In this document: positions 50,721 to 59,480 of the stretch, piece after piece
Position numbering within the stretch: position 1 is the first letter of the stretch
Layout of the letters: each line of letters starts with the position of its first letter
Source: Natrononativus amylolyticus
GTDB lineage: Archaea > Halobacteriota > Halobacteria > Halobacteriales > Natrialbaceae
DNA length: 64,000 nt
Assembly (NCBI RefSeq): GCF_024362525.1
Contig: NZ_CP101458.1
Coordinates: forward strand, 62,001 to 126,000
Direction of reading: 5' to 3'
Position numbers and translations under genes: made by a program
Notes under the pieces: model-generated
Databases searched by the model: none
Seen by the model: only the letters and a program-made list of their open reading frames with translations
What the model was told of the DNA's origin: nothing

Positions 50721-53700
50721 CTATCCGAGCGCGCCGACGGCCGGGGACGCGGTACCGGCCTCGAGCGACATCGAGGCGGTGCCGTTCTCTTCGGCCGGTT
50801 CGACCTCGATCTGGACGGGGTCGACGCCGTTGACCGAGACGATCGACGTACCCGCCTCCTCGAGCTCGAACGAGAGGTCGACGACGTCGACCTCGTCGGG
50901 CTCGAGGGAGACCGTCTCGGTGTCGACGGGGCTCGAGTCCTCGTAGAGGGTCACGTCGTACTCGCCGGCGGCGTCGCCCTGGTTGACGACGACGGCCTCG
51001 GCGGTGAGCGTGTCACCCACGCGGAGGTCTTCCTCGGCCGGGTCGGGGTCGAGGAAGTAGCCCGTCACGCCGATGTCGGCGCGGGTGCGGTCGACTTCGA
51101 TCCCGTCGGTGACCTCGTCGTCCGCGCTGAACACGCCGTGTTCGTAGTAGTCCGGCCGCTGGTTGTCCGCGACCTCGTACTCGAACTCGACGGTCGTCGA
51201 CTCGCCGCCCTCGAGGGAGACCTCCTCGCTCACCGAGAGCGGCAGGAAGCCGTCCTGCTGGATCTCGAAGTCGTCCGCCGAGGCCTGTTCGACGGACGCC
51301 AGGTCGAAGTCGGCACCTGCGGTCGCGTCCGCGTCGGCGCTCGTGCTCGCGCCGGCGGCCGCCTGTGCTGAGACGTGTTCGACGGCATTGGCGAGCAGCA
51401 TGTTGCCCTCGTCGGTGAAGGATTCCTCGTCGGTGAAGAAGTCCCGGGCAACGGCGGTCGCCAGCACCTCGTTTTCGTCGTCGTTCACCGCGATCGACGG
51501 CCCCTCGTGGACGCCGTCGTCGCCGGCGGAGAAGTCGGCGTCCGCCAGCACGGTGCCGTCGTAGTCGTCGAACCACGCGCCCCACGTGGTGGAGCCGGAG
51601 TACACTTCGACGGTGTCGCCGGCCGAGCCGACGCCGTCGAAGATCGGGTGGTCCTCGTGGATCTCGATCTCGACGGGTTCGCCGTCGGTCGCCGTGGCGT
51701 CCTCGTCGCGCTCGCCGGGGTTCTCGCGCACGTTGTGCAGGCGGTAGACGCCGTCGGCGTACGCCTCGGCCGTGCCGCCCTGGTAGGAGTCGAGGTAGAC
51801 CGCGCCCTGGTCGTCCTCGAGACCGCCGAGGAAGTCCTCGGCGAGGTCGTCGCTGCCGATTCGCTGGACGACGAACGCGTCGTAGTCGTCCATCGAGTCG
51901 AGCAGGTCGTCGGCCTCGAGCAGGTCGACCTCGTAGACGTCCGCGTCGAGTCGGTCCTCGAGGACCGCAACGAGCGCCCCCTCGTGGTAGTCCTCCTCGT
52001 CGACGACCGCAACGGAGACGTCCTCGGGGTCGCCGATCCCGTCGTCGTCGTCCGTGCCGACGTCGAACTCGTAGGTCACTTCCTGGGTGCCCTCGAAGTC
52101 GCCGGTGTTCTCGACGTCGACGCTCACGGTGAGCGTTTCACCCTGGCCGACGTGGGCCGGTGCCTCGAAGTCACTCAGTTCGAAGTGGGCTTCCTCGCCC
52201 TCTTCGATCTCGATCGGGGCGTACTCGTCGTCGAACCTGACCTCGACGCCCTGCTGGTAGTCGCCGGGCTCGAGGTCCTTCGGGACGGCTGCTTCGAACG
52301 CGACGACCGTCTCCTCGCCGGGCTCGAGAGAGACCGTCTCGGTCGCCTCGACCTCGTCGTCGAAGACGAACTCGACGGTCTGGGTGGTTTCCTCCCACCC
52401 GGTGTGCTCGAGCGTCGCCTCGACGGCGTACTCGTCGCCCTGCGTCGCGTTCGCGGGCGCCTCGAGGTCCGTCACCTCGACGAGCTCGGGCGCGTCGACC
52501 TTGGTGAGCGCGAACGCCTCGTGGTCCGCACTCGAGACGACGTGCGCGGCGTCGCCGAGCCCGTCGTCCTCGCTGACGACGTACTCGAACTCCACCGTGG
52601 TGCTCTCGCCCGGCTCGAGTTCGACGCTCTGTGCCGGTTCGTCTGCCTGCGCCGCGGCCGCCTGACCGCTGACGCTGCCGACGTTAACGTACTCGACCGC
52701 GTTGGCGAGCAGCGCGTTCGCCTCGTCGGTGTAGTCGTCGTCCGCGACCCAGGTGGTGCGGCCGAGGGTGAGGAGGATCTCGTTCTCCTCGTCGCCGACG
52801 CCGACGGCCGAGCCGTCCGGGCTCGCACCGTCCAGACCGCCATCCGCGAGCACGGTGCCGTCGTAGCCGTCGAACCACGCGCGGTCCGCCGAGCTGACGT
52901 CGTACATCGTGATCGTTTCGCCCGCCTCACCGACGCCGGTGAAGATCGGGTGATCCTCGTGGAGTTCGTAGTCGACGCTGCCGTCGCCGGAGAAGCTCGT
53001 GCTGACCGAGAGGTCGTCGCGCTCCTCGGCGAGGGCGCTGATGCCGTCGGAGCCGCTGCCCCAGTTCTCGAGGTAGACGACGCCCTGGTCGTCGTCGAGT
53101 TCGGCGAGGAAGTCGCCGAGGTCGACGTTCGAGAGGTCGTTGATCACGAAGACGTCGTACTCGTCGGTTACGTCCAGCAGGTCGCCGTCGTGGACGGCGT
53201 CGACGGTGTAGTGCTCGTCGAGTTCGTCCGCGAGCGTCTCGGCGGTGTTCTCGACGCCGTGTGGGTCGATCCGCTCTAAGTCCTGTGACTCGAACTCGGA
53301 GTCGCCGGTGCGTTCCTCGAGGTCCTCGAGCAGCGCCTCGTCCGCGGCGTCGACGCCGCTGCCGACGACGGCGACGTCGCCGGGTGCGTCGCCGAGTTCG
53401 TACGCGAGCGACTGCGTGTCGGTTGCCTCGCCGGTGTTCTCGACCGTCGCGGTGACGGTGATCTCCTCACCGTGGGCGACCTCCGCCGGGCCGTCGACGT
53501 CGCTCACGGCGAAGTGCGCCTCGAGGACCGTCAGTTCGGCGGTCAGCGAGTCGTCGTCGGTGAACACGCCGTGGTCGTAGGTGCCGCCCTCGGCGTCGAC
53601 CGTGACGTTCTCGAAGGCGACGGTCGTCTCCTCGCCCGCCTCGAGCGTGACGTCTTCCGTCGCGACGGCGTCCTCGAGGTCGTCGAACCGGAACTCGACG

Positions 53701-55850
53701 TCCTGTTCGTCGGCTGCGTTACCCGTGTTCTCGACCGTGGCCTCGACGTCGATCTCGTCGCCCCGTTCGACCTCGTCAGGGGCCTCGAGGCCGGTTACCT
53801 CGAAGTGCGGATTCAGAACGGTGAGTTCGCTCGTCTCGGCTCCCTCGTCGGCGAAGATGCCGTAGGCGTACTCGCCGCCCGCGAGTCCGTCGGTGGACGC
53901 GGTCAGCGTGACGCTCTCCTCGCCGTCGGGCGCCAGATCGCTCACCGCCGTCGCGACGGTCGCGTTCTCGTCTAAGTCGTCCGCCGAGTCGGCCAGTCGG
54001 AGCTCGATCGCCTCGATGGCGCCGACGTCGCCGACGTTCTCGAGGTCGGCCGACACCTGGACCGCGTCGCCCTCGTCGACCTCGTCGGGGCCCTCGAGGT
54101 TCGAGACCTCGATCTGGCCAGGATCGGCCTGGCCGTTTCTGAGCTGGCGGATCAGCCGGAGGTCCTCGTCCGTGACGTTGCCGCTGCGGGTGACGTCCGC
54201 GAGCTCGGTGTTGAGCTCGTCCTCGTCGATCCGGTCCTGGAGGTACTGGCGGGTCAGCTGGACGTCCTCGTTGTCGATCACGCCGTCCTCGTTGACGTCG
54301 CCGAGCTCGTACTCGGGGACGCCGACGCCGAGGTCGAGTTCCTCGGCGGCGGCGGTGACGTCGATGATGCCCATCCCGTACCGGGTGTCCTTCTCGTCGT
54401 CAGGCTCGTCCCAGTCGTCGGGTTTCCAGGCGGTTTCCTCGAGGGCCTCTTCGATCTCCTCGACGGTCAGGTCGGGGTCCGCCGATCGGAAGAGCCCGAC
54501 CGTGCCCGCGATGTGCGGGGAGGACATCGACGTCCCGCTCAGGATATCGTAGCCCTCGCCGTCGGGACCGGCGCTGTAGACGTCCTCGCCGGGTGCGGCG
54601 ACGTCGGGCTTGACGAAGGAGTCGGGCCACTCCTCCGGCGGGTCGTCGAACTCGTCCTTCTCGACGACCATGCCGCTCGAGAAGTCGGAGATATCCTCCG
54701 CCTCGTTCGAGGAACCGATCGAGAACGAGTCGTAGTCGGTCGCGGGTGCGCTCACGCAACCGTCGCCGCCGTTGCCGGCGGAGGTCACGACGACCGTGCC
54801 CGCGCTGCGGGCGTTGTCGATCGGTTCGATGAAGATATCCTCGTAGGCCGGGCCGCCGAACAGGCCGCAGCCGATGCCGAGGCTCATGCTGGCGACGTCG
54901 GCGTCGTTTTCGACGGCCCACTCCATCGCGCCGACGATGGTGACGTCCATCGCGGAGTCGTAGAAGACGTCCGCGTGGAGCAGGTCGGCTTCGGGCGCGA
55001 CGCCGATCGCCGTTCCGGAGGCGTCGCCGCCGGTCGCGGTACCGCTGACGTGGTCGCCGTGGCCGGTGTCGGAAGACGGCTCGACGCCCTCGATGATCTC
55101 GCCGTTCGCGTCGAACGCCTCGAAGCCGCCGGGGTAAGTCGGGTCGTCCGGGTCGTCGGTGTACAGCTCGAGGTCGGGGTGTGCCGGATCGATCCCGTCG
55201 TCGATGATCGCGACCGTCGAGCCCTCGCCCATTGTGCTGTACTCGTCCCAGAACTCGGGCGCGTTGATCTGCTCGAGCCCGTACGTGTACTCGTCCTCCT
55301 CGCCGGGATCGGCCGCGCGCTGCTCGACCGGCTCGATCGGCTCGATCTCCTGGCTGAGGTGGATCGCCTCGACGCCAGGGAGCTCCCGCAGCTCCGCGAT
55401 TGCGCGCTCGTCGGCGTCGGTGGTCACTGCGACCAGGTTCGAGAGCCAGAACGTGTTCCGGACCTCCGCGGCGTCACTCTCCGCGAGCCTGTCGAGGACC
55501 GGCTCCTGGGTCGCCGCCGCGTGATCTTCGAGCTGCGCCCGTACGACCTCCCCGTCGGTCGCCGTCACCGTCGGTTGCTCTAAGGCGAGCACGAGAGCCA
55601 GCTCGTCCTCGCCGTCGTCGATCGCCTCGCCGATCTGGCGGTCGACGGCGACTGCGGCCGCGTCGTGTGTTTCTTCGATTTCCTCTATCGAGACGTCCCC
55701 CTGTGCGCTCAGTTCCGCAGGGGCGGACGCCTGTCCGTCCTCGGACGTCGTCGTCGCTCCGCCGGCTCCGACGGCGCCGATGGCGACCATCGAGAGAACC
55801 ATGATGAGCGAGAGGACAACCCCGTTGATTCGTTTCGTTCGTTGTCTCAT
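50721..55850 (-). CDS. Giant secreted subtilisin-like protease (S8) with dockerin, CARDB repeats and two inserted domains
   Basis: A 1709-residue exported protein. A Sec-like signal (KRINGVVLSLIMVLSM, about 1-32) replaces the usual Tat signal. A propeptide (to about 165) precedes the S8 domain: Asp217 (IIDDGIDPAHP), His264 (GHGDHVSGT), Ser441 (GTSMSSPHIAG). Residues about 515-572 are a type I dockerin pair (DVNEDGVIDNEDVQLTRQYL). Then six CARDB/Ig-like units follow. Units 3 and 5 are each interrupted by about 230-250 residues of a related alpha/beta domain of the GATase/ThuA type (DVAVVGSGVDAAD; DVSVAVVDEEDYHEG; both with ELHEDHPIF/EIHEDHPIF and DGYDGTVLAD/DDYDGTVLAD). There is no C-terminal TM or PGF anchor. 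It probably digests proteins outside the cell; the inserts have no assigned job. Confidence 0.9.
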   Translation of the reverse strand: MRQRTKRINGVVLSLIMVLSMVAIGAVGAGGATTTSEDGQASAPAELSAQGDVSIEEIEETHDAAAVAVDRQIGEAIDDGEDELALVLALEQPTVTATDGEVVRAQLEDHAAATQEPVLDRLAESDAAEVRNTFWLSNLVAVTTDADERAIAELRELPGVEAIHLSQEIEPIEPVEQRAADPGEEDEYTYGLEQINAPEFWDEYSTMGEGSTVAIIDDGIDPAHPDLELYTDDPDDPTYPGGFEAFDANGEIIEGVEPSSDTGHGDHVSGTATGGDASGTAIGVAPEADLLHADVFYDSAMDVTIVGAMEWAVENDADVASMSLGIGCGLFGGPAYEDIFIEPIDNARSAGTVVVTSAGNGGDGCVSAPATDYDSFSIGSSNEAEDISDFSSGMVVEKDEFDDPPEEWPDSFVKPDVAAPGEDVYSAGPDGEGYDILSGTSMSSPHIAGTVGLFRSADPDLTVEEIEEALEETAWKPDDWDEPDDEKDTRYGMGIIDVTAAAEELDLGVGVPEYELGDVNEDGVIDNEDVQLTRQYLQDRIDEDELNTELADVTRSGNVTDEDLRLIRQLRNGQADPGQIEVSNLEGPDEVDEGDAVQVSADLENVGDVGAIEAIELRLADSADDLDENATVATAVSDLAPDGEESVTLTASTDGLAGGEYAYGIFADEGAETSELTVLNPHFEVTGLEAPDEVERGDEIDVEATVENTGNAADEQDVEFRFDDLEDAVATEDVTLEAGEETTVAFENVTVDAEGGTYDHGVFTDDDSLTAELTVLEAHFAVSDVDGPAEVAHGEEITVTATVENTGEATDTQSLAYELGDAPGDVAVVGSGVDAADEALLEDLEERTGDSEFESQDLERIDPHGVENTAETLADELDEHYTVDAVHDGDLLDVTDEYDVFVINDLSNVDLGDFLAELDDDQGVVYLENWGSGSDGISALAEERDDLSVSTSFSGDGSVDYELHEDHPIFTGVGEAGETITMYDVSSADRAWFDGYDGTVLADGGLDGASPDGSAVGVGDEENEILLTLGRTTWVADDDYTDEANALLANAVEYVNVGSVSGQAAAAQADEPAQSVELEPGESTTVEFEYVVSEDDGLGDAAHVVSSADHEAFALTKVDAPELVEVTDLEAPANATQGDEYAVEATLEHTGWEETTQTVEFVFDDEVEATETVSLEPGEETVVAFEAAVPKDLEPGDYQQGVEVRFDDEYAPIEIEEGEEAHFELSDFEAPAHVGQGETLTVSVDVENTGDFEGTQEVTYEFDVGTDDDDGIGDPEDVSVAVVDEEDYHEGALVAVLEDRLDADVYEVDLLEADDLLDSMDDYDAFVVQRIGSDDLAEDFLGGLEDDQGAVYLDSYQGGTAEAYADGVYRLHNVRENPGERDEDATATDGEPVEIEIHEDHPIFDGVGSAGDTVEVYSGSTTWGAWFDDYDGTVLADADFSAGDDGVHEGPSIAVNDDENEVLATAVARDFFTDEESFTDEGNMLLANAVEHVSAQAAAGASTSADADATAGADFDLASVEQASADDFEIQQDGFLPLSVSEEVSLEGGESTTVEFEYEVADNQRPDYYEHGVFSADDEVTDGIEVDRTRADIGVTGYFLDPDPAEEDLRVGDTLTAEAVVVNQGDAAGEYDVTLYEDSSPVDTETVSLEPDEVDVVDLSFELEEAGTSIVSVNGVDPVQIEVEPAEENGTASMSLEAGTASPAVGALG

Positions 55851-55932
55851 GTCTTGTTGTCGTGTTATCCAGCAGCCTATCCCGGTCACGTTCCTCGGTT
55901 TCTCGTACCGTCGTTAGTTCACACCTCCCGCG

Positions 55933-55945
55933 TGAAATGTTCACA
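55933..55945. promoter_or_regulatory. Inverted repeat GTGAA-ATG-TTCAC
   Basis: A 5-bp perfect inverted repeat with 3-bp spacer, upstream of the subtilase gene. A possible regulator site, but short. Confidence 0.3.
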
Positions 55946-55971
55946 CGGTTATCTTGAAATTCAACGGTAAT

Positions 55972-55983
55972 GATATATATCAA
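55972..55983. promoter_or_regulatory. Perfect palindrome TGATATATATCA
   Basis: A 12-bp perfect palindrome in the AT-rich core, followed by TAATATCA at 55995-56002, an echo of its right arm. It is about 125 bp upstream of the subtilase ATG and could be an operator for growth-phase control of the protease. Confidence 0.45.
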
Positions 55984-56177
55984 TATCGGAATCTAATATC
56001 ATGCGGAAATCCTCTATGGTGGTGTAACGAATTCGATGTCACGAAGCGGTTTCGTATAATCGGAGAACGCGTACTGACGGTGTCCGGCGCCAGTCGGGCA
56101 GTTGACGTCGCCTCGAACCCCCTCGCCGAACCCGAACCTCGCCGTGATGGCTCGGCGTCCGGAGAGGACCAGTCACC

Positions 56178-56186
56178 TATACGATA
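56178..56186 (+). promoter_or_regulatory. TATA box of the 39-residue microprotein gene
   Basis: TATACGATA lies about 29 nt before the ATG at 56210. This strongly supports the short gene as real. Confidence 0.55.
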
Positions 56187-56209
56187 CGGTAGAACTCACG
56201 TCGTAGAAG

Positions 56210-56329
56210 ATGGTCGAAACGCTCGTGTTACTGGTGGGCTTTGGTGCGGCCCTGTTCACGCTCCTTCTCCCCGCTTGGATACTGATTCAGTGGCTGGCGC
56301 AGAACGGGGCCGACTCCGACGGTCGCTGA
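56210..56329 (+). CDS. 39-residue single-TM membrane microprotein
   Basis: The frame starts ATG at 56210 and stops TGA at 56327-56329. It reads MVETLVLLVGFGAALFTLL at the start and ends WLAQNGADSDGR. One TM segment (about 4-31) is followed by a hydrophilic acidic tail. A well-placed TATA box lies 29 nt upstream. Such short membrane proteins are widespread in haloarchaea, but I know no function. It is too short for most gene finders. Confidence 0.62.
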   Translation: MVETLVLLVGFGAALFTLLLPAWILIQWLAQNGADSDGR

Positions 56330-56380
56330 CTCCCGGAGTCCGCCGTTCGAGGCTCGACGGCGAGCGGCGCCGGGTCGCGG

Positions 56381-57967
56381 CTACAGTCCGCCGTCCAGCG
56401 TGATGTAGCTGACCCCGATGATCCGATCGTCGCCCTCGAGTTCCTCCCGGGCGGCGTCGGGGACCTCGGTGTCGACGTTGTACACCGTCAGCGCCTCGCC
56501 GCCGATGGCCTCGCGGGCGTTGAACATCCCCGCGATGTTGACGCCGTGGCTGCCCATCACGGTGCCGATGAGGCCGATGACGCCCGGTTCGTCCGTGTTG
56601 CGCGTGACGACCATCCGGCCGCCGGGGATCGCGTCGACCCGGTAGCTGTCGATGCGGACGATCCGGGGGTCGTCGCCCGCGAAGAGCGTGCCGTCGACGG
56701 TGAGTTCGTCGTCGCCGTCCGACACCGTGACCGAGATCAGGCTCTGGAAGTCCTCCGCCTGGCGGGTCTTCGACTCCGTGACCTCGACGCCGCGATCCTC
56801 GGCGATCTGGGGGGCGTTGACCGCGTTCACCTGCCACTCGAGCGGCTCGAACACCCCCTTGAGCGCGCTCGCGGTCACCAGGTCGACCTCCTCGGCGGCG
56901 ATCTCGCCCTCGTAGGCGACCTCGATGCGCTCCATGCGGCCCTCGAGGAGCTGCGTGGCGACTTTGCCCGCGGTCTCGGCGAGGCCGATGTAGGGCTCGA
57001 TGCGCGGGAACGCGCTCTCGTCGACCGAGGGGGCGTTCAGCGCGTTGATCACGGGCTCGCCGGCGAGGGCGGCGCTGACCTGGTCGGCGGTGGAGGTGGC
57101 GACGTTCTCCTGGGCGGCCTCCGTCGAGGCGCCCAGATGAGGGGTGACGATCACGTCCTCGACGTACAGCAGCGGCGAATCCTCGGGCAGGGGCTCCTCG
57201 GCGAAGACGTCGAGGGCCGCTCCCGAAAGGGTGCCGTCCTCGACCTTCGCGGCCAGCGCGTCCTCGTCGACGACGCCGCCGCGGGCGCAGTTGATCAGGT
57301 ACCCGCCCTCGAGTAACTCGAGTTCGGCGTCGCTGATCAGGTCCTCCGTCTCCGGGGTCAGCGGCGTGTGGACGGTGAGGAAGTCAGCGGCCTCGAGACA
57401 CGCTTCGAACTCGACGAGTTCGGCGCCGATGCGTTCCGCCCGTTCCTCGGAGATGTAGGGGTCGTAAGCGACGATGTCCATCCCCAGCGAGTCGAGTTTC
57501 TTCGCGACCTCCTGGCCGACGCGGCCGAGGCCGACGACGCCGAGGGTCTTGCCGTTGAGTTCGGCCCCCAGGTAGTCGCTTTTGGCCCACTCGCCGGCCT
57601 TCAGGCGGACGTGGGCCTGCGGGATCGAACGGGCCGCCGCGAACGTCATCGCGACGGTGTGTTCGGCCGCCGCGCGAACGTTCCCCTCGGGGGCGTTTGC
57701 GACGATCACGCCATGGTCGGTCGCCGCGTCGATGTCGATGTTGTCGACGCCGATCCCCGCTCGCCCGACGATCACCAGGTTCTCGCCGGCCTCGAGCACC
57801 TCGCGGGTGACCTCCGTCCCGGAACGGACGATCAGCCCGTGGGCGGACGACACCGCCTCGAGCAGCGCCTCGCCCTCGAGTTCGTAGTTCGTTTCGACGT
57901 CGTGTCCGGCCTCCCGGAGCACGGAGAGCCCCGCGTCGGCGATGGGGTCCGTGACCAGCACCTTCAT
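56381..57967 (-). CDS. serA: D-3-phosphoglycerate dehydrogenase
   Basis: A 528-residue enzyme that oxidises 3-phosphoglycerate to 3-phosphohydroxypyruvate, the first step of serine synthesis. The Rossmann motif is GVVGLGRVGQEVAKKLDSLG, and catalytic residues lie in INCARGGVVDEDAL (Arg), and in EEPLPEDSP and VTPHLGASTEAAQ (Glu, His). The C-terminal part is an intervening domain and an ACT domain (DEPGVIGLIGTVMGSHGVNI), the site of serine feedback. The ATG at 57967 has a GTTTAC element about 27 nt upstream. Together with serB (59481) it covers two of three serine steps. Confidence 0.95.
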   Translation of the reverse strand: MKVLVTDPIADAGLSVLREAGHDVETNYELEGEALLEAVSSAHGLIVRSGTEVTREVLEAGENLVIVGRAGIGVDNIDIDAATDHGVIVANAPEGNVRAAAEHTVAMTFAAARSIPQAHVRLKAGEWAKSDYLGAELNGKTLGVVGLGRVGQEVAKKLDSLGMDIVAYDPYISEERAERIGAELVEFEACLEAADFLTVHTPLTPETEDLISDAELELLEGGYLINCARGGVVDEDALAAKVEDGTLSGAALDVFAEEPLPEDSPLLYVEDVIVTPHLGASTEAAQENVATSTADQVSAALAGEPVINALNAPSVDESAFPRIEPYIGLAETAGKVATQLLEGRMERIEVAYEGEIAAEEVDLVTASALKGVFEPLEWQVNAVNAPQIAEDRGVEVTESKTRQAEDFQSLISVTVSDGDDELTVDGTLFAGDDPRIVRIDSYRVDAIPGGRMVVTRNTDEPGVIGLIGTVMGSHGVNIAGMFNAREAIGGEALTVYNVDTEVPDAAREELEGDDRIIGVSYITLDGGL

Positions 57968-57991
57968 GCGCGAGACACTCGCCCGGAGGGG

Positions 57992-57997
57992 GTAAAC
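57992..57997 (-). promoter_or_regulatory. TATA-like box of serA
   Basis: The minus strand reads GTTTAC, centred about 27 nt before the ATG at 57967. Confidence 0.4.
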
Positions 57998-58222
57998 GCT
58001 TCCGTTGCCTGCATATCTGGCGAGTTGCATAGCCGATGACCTGTTCGCTCGAGCGTGGGTCGCGGTCCCGACCGTCGCCGAAACGAGCCCGGTAATCCGT
58101 TATTTATCGTGATCGTGCGCGCTTGGTTTCGCCCGCCGCCCGATCACCGTTAGCCGACGGCGCGGCGCCGTTGGGGCTGGTAATCGGTCGTAAACGCAGA
58201 TCCAACAGTATTTGGCGCTCGG

Positions 58223-58229
58223 TTAACTA
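58223..58229 (+). promoter_or_regulatory. TATA-like box of the MscS gene
   Basis: TTAACTA is centred about 23 nt before the ATG at 58249. A TATTTGG at 58209-58215 is an alternative with a short leader. Confidence 0.4.
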
Positions 58230-58248
58230 CAGCATACCCACTCCAATA

Positions 58249-59409
58249 ATGCCCGACTCACTGCCCTGGATCGTCGCGGCGGTCGAAGCCTGGATCGAGT
58301 CGGCACTCCCCGAGAACACGTGGATTCTCGTCCCGCTGATCCTCCTCGGCTCCTACGCGCTGGCGAAACTGGTCAACTGGCTCAGCCGCCGGTATCTCAC
58401 CGACTCCGAGGAGCTAACAACGACTTCGTTCGGCCGCGCCGTGCTCGAGGAGATCCACACCCCGCTGGCGATCTCGATCGCCGTTCTCGGCATCGCGCTC
58501 AGCCTGCTGGCGCTTGGCATCGTCGATCAGAGCCACCGGGCCGTTACCGTGCTGGTCACGGTGCTGGTGATACTGTGGGCGCGGACCGCGATCAAGATCG
58601 GGAGTCGCTGGATCGAGGTGGTCAACGGCAGCGAGACGGATTACGAGTTCACGCCGATGTTCAAGAACGTCTGGACGATCGGCGTCGTGCTCGCCGCGGT
58701 GTTGCTCGTCCTCTCGATCTGGGAGCTGCGGATCACGCCGTTTCTCGCCTCCGCGGGGGTGCTGGGGGTGATCATCGGCTTCGCCGCCCAGGACGCGATC
58801 GGCAACCTCATCGGCGGCGTCGCGCTCTACTTCGACAACACGTACAAGATCGGCGACGTCATCCTCGTCGAAGACGACATGCGCGGCACCGTCACCGACA
58901 TCGGCATCCGCTCGACGACGGTGCTCACCACCGACAACGTGCTCGTCACCGTCCCGAACGCGGTGTTGAACTCGGCGCAGGTGGTCAACGAGACCTCCCC
59001 CCAGCGCCACATTCGCATCCGGGTGCCGCTATCGGCCGCCTACGACACCGACTACCGGGAGGTCGAGCGGATCGTCCTCGAGGTCTGCGAGGACGCCCCC
59101 CTGGTCCGGGAGTCGCCCGCGCCGCGGGTGCTGTTCGACCGGTTCGGCGACTCGGCGCTGATCTTCGAACTCCAGGCGTACATCTCCCACCCGCTGACAC
59201 AGAAGCGCGCCGTCGACCAGATCAACCGACGGGTGTACGACCGGTTCGACGAGGCCGGGATCACGATCCCCTTTCCGCAGCGCGAACTCTCCTTTCTCGA
59301 GGGGGGCAGCGAACACCGCTTCGAGGAGCGATTCGAGTCGCGGGCGGTCGACCCGGGCGACCTCGACCTGCCGGGCGGCCGGCCGCCCGGCTCCGACGGG
59401 GCCGAGTGA
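58249..59409 (+). CDS. MscS-family mechanosensitive ion channel
   Basis: A 386-residue channel that opens when membrane tension rises, releasing solutes on osmotic downshock. TM segments lie at about 22-45, 72-95, 102-120 and 142-165. The pore-lining helix and beta-domain entry are GVLGVIIGFAAQDAIGNLIGGVALYFD (about 169-195), followed by FKIGDVI-type sequence (YKIGDVILVEDDMRGTV). The C-terminal domain has IRVPLSAAYDTDYREVER. The acidic tail is variable. It lies between serA and serB with no functional tie. Confidence 0.92.
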   Translation: MPDSLPWIVAAVEAWIESALPENTWILVPLILLGSYALAKLVNWLSRRYLTDSEELTTTSFGRAVLEEIHTPLAISIAVLGIALSLLALGIVDQSHRAVTVLVTVLVILWARTAIKIGSRWIEVVNGSETDYEFTPMFKNVWTIGVVLAAVLLVLSIWELRITPFLASAGVLGVIIGFAAQDAIGNLIGGVALYFDNTYKIGDVILVEDDMRGTVTDIGIRSTTVLTTDNVLVTVPNAVLNSAQVVNETSPQRHIRIRVPLSAAYDTDYREVERIVLEVCEDAPLVRESPAPRVLFDRFGDSALIFELQAYISHPLTQKRAVDQINRRVYDRFDEAGITIPFPQRELSFLEGGSEHRFEERFESRAVDPGDLDLPGGRPPGSDGAE

Positions 59410-59450
59410 GACTACCGCGGGACCCGCACCCGCCGTGTGAACCTGAACTG

Positions 59451-59457
59451 GTTTACC
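59451..59457 (+). promoter_or_regulatory. TATA-like box of serB
   Basis: GTTTACC is centred about 27 nt before the ATG at 59481, in a GC-rich gap of 71 bp. Confidence 0.45.
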
Positions 59458-59480
59458 CCTCGGGGGACAACCACGCAGCG

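Larger units (their letters stand above)
55851..56209. other. 359-bp AT-rich divergent control region
   Basis: This region separates the subtilase gene from the microprotein gene. It holds a GTGAA-ATG-TTCAC inverted repeat (55933-55945), a perfect palindrome (55972-55983) and AT-rich runs to about 56060. The right part returns to GC-rich sequence with no gene, then carries the TATA element at 56178. Confidence 0.5.

Noticed and set aside
55851-56209. tRNA or small RNA gene in the AT-rich gap
   Set aside because: No cloverleaf or T-loop consensus was found on either strand; the features are palindromes and TATA elements.
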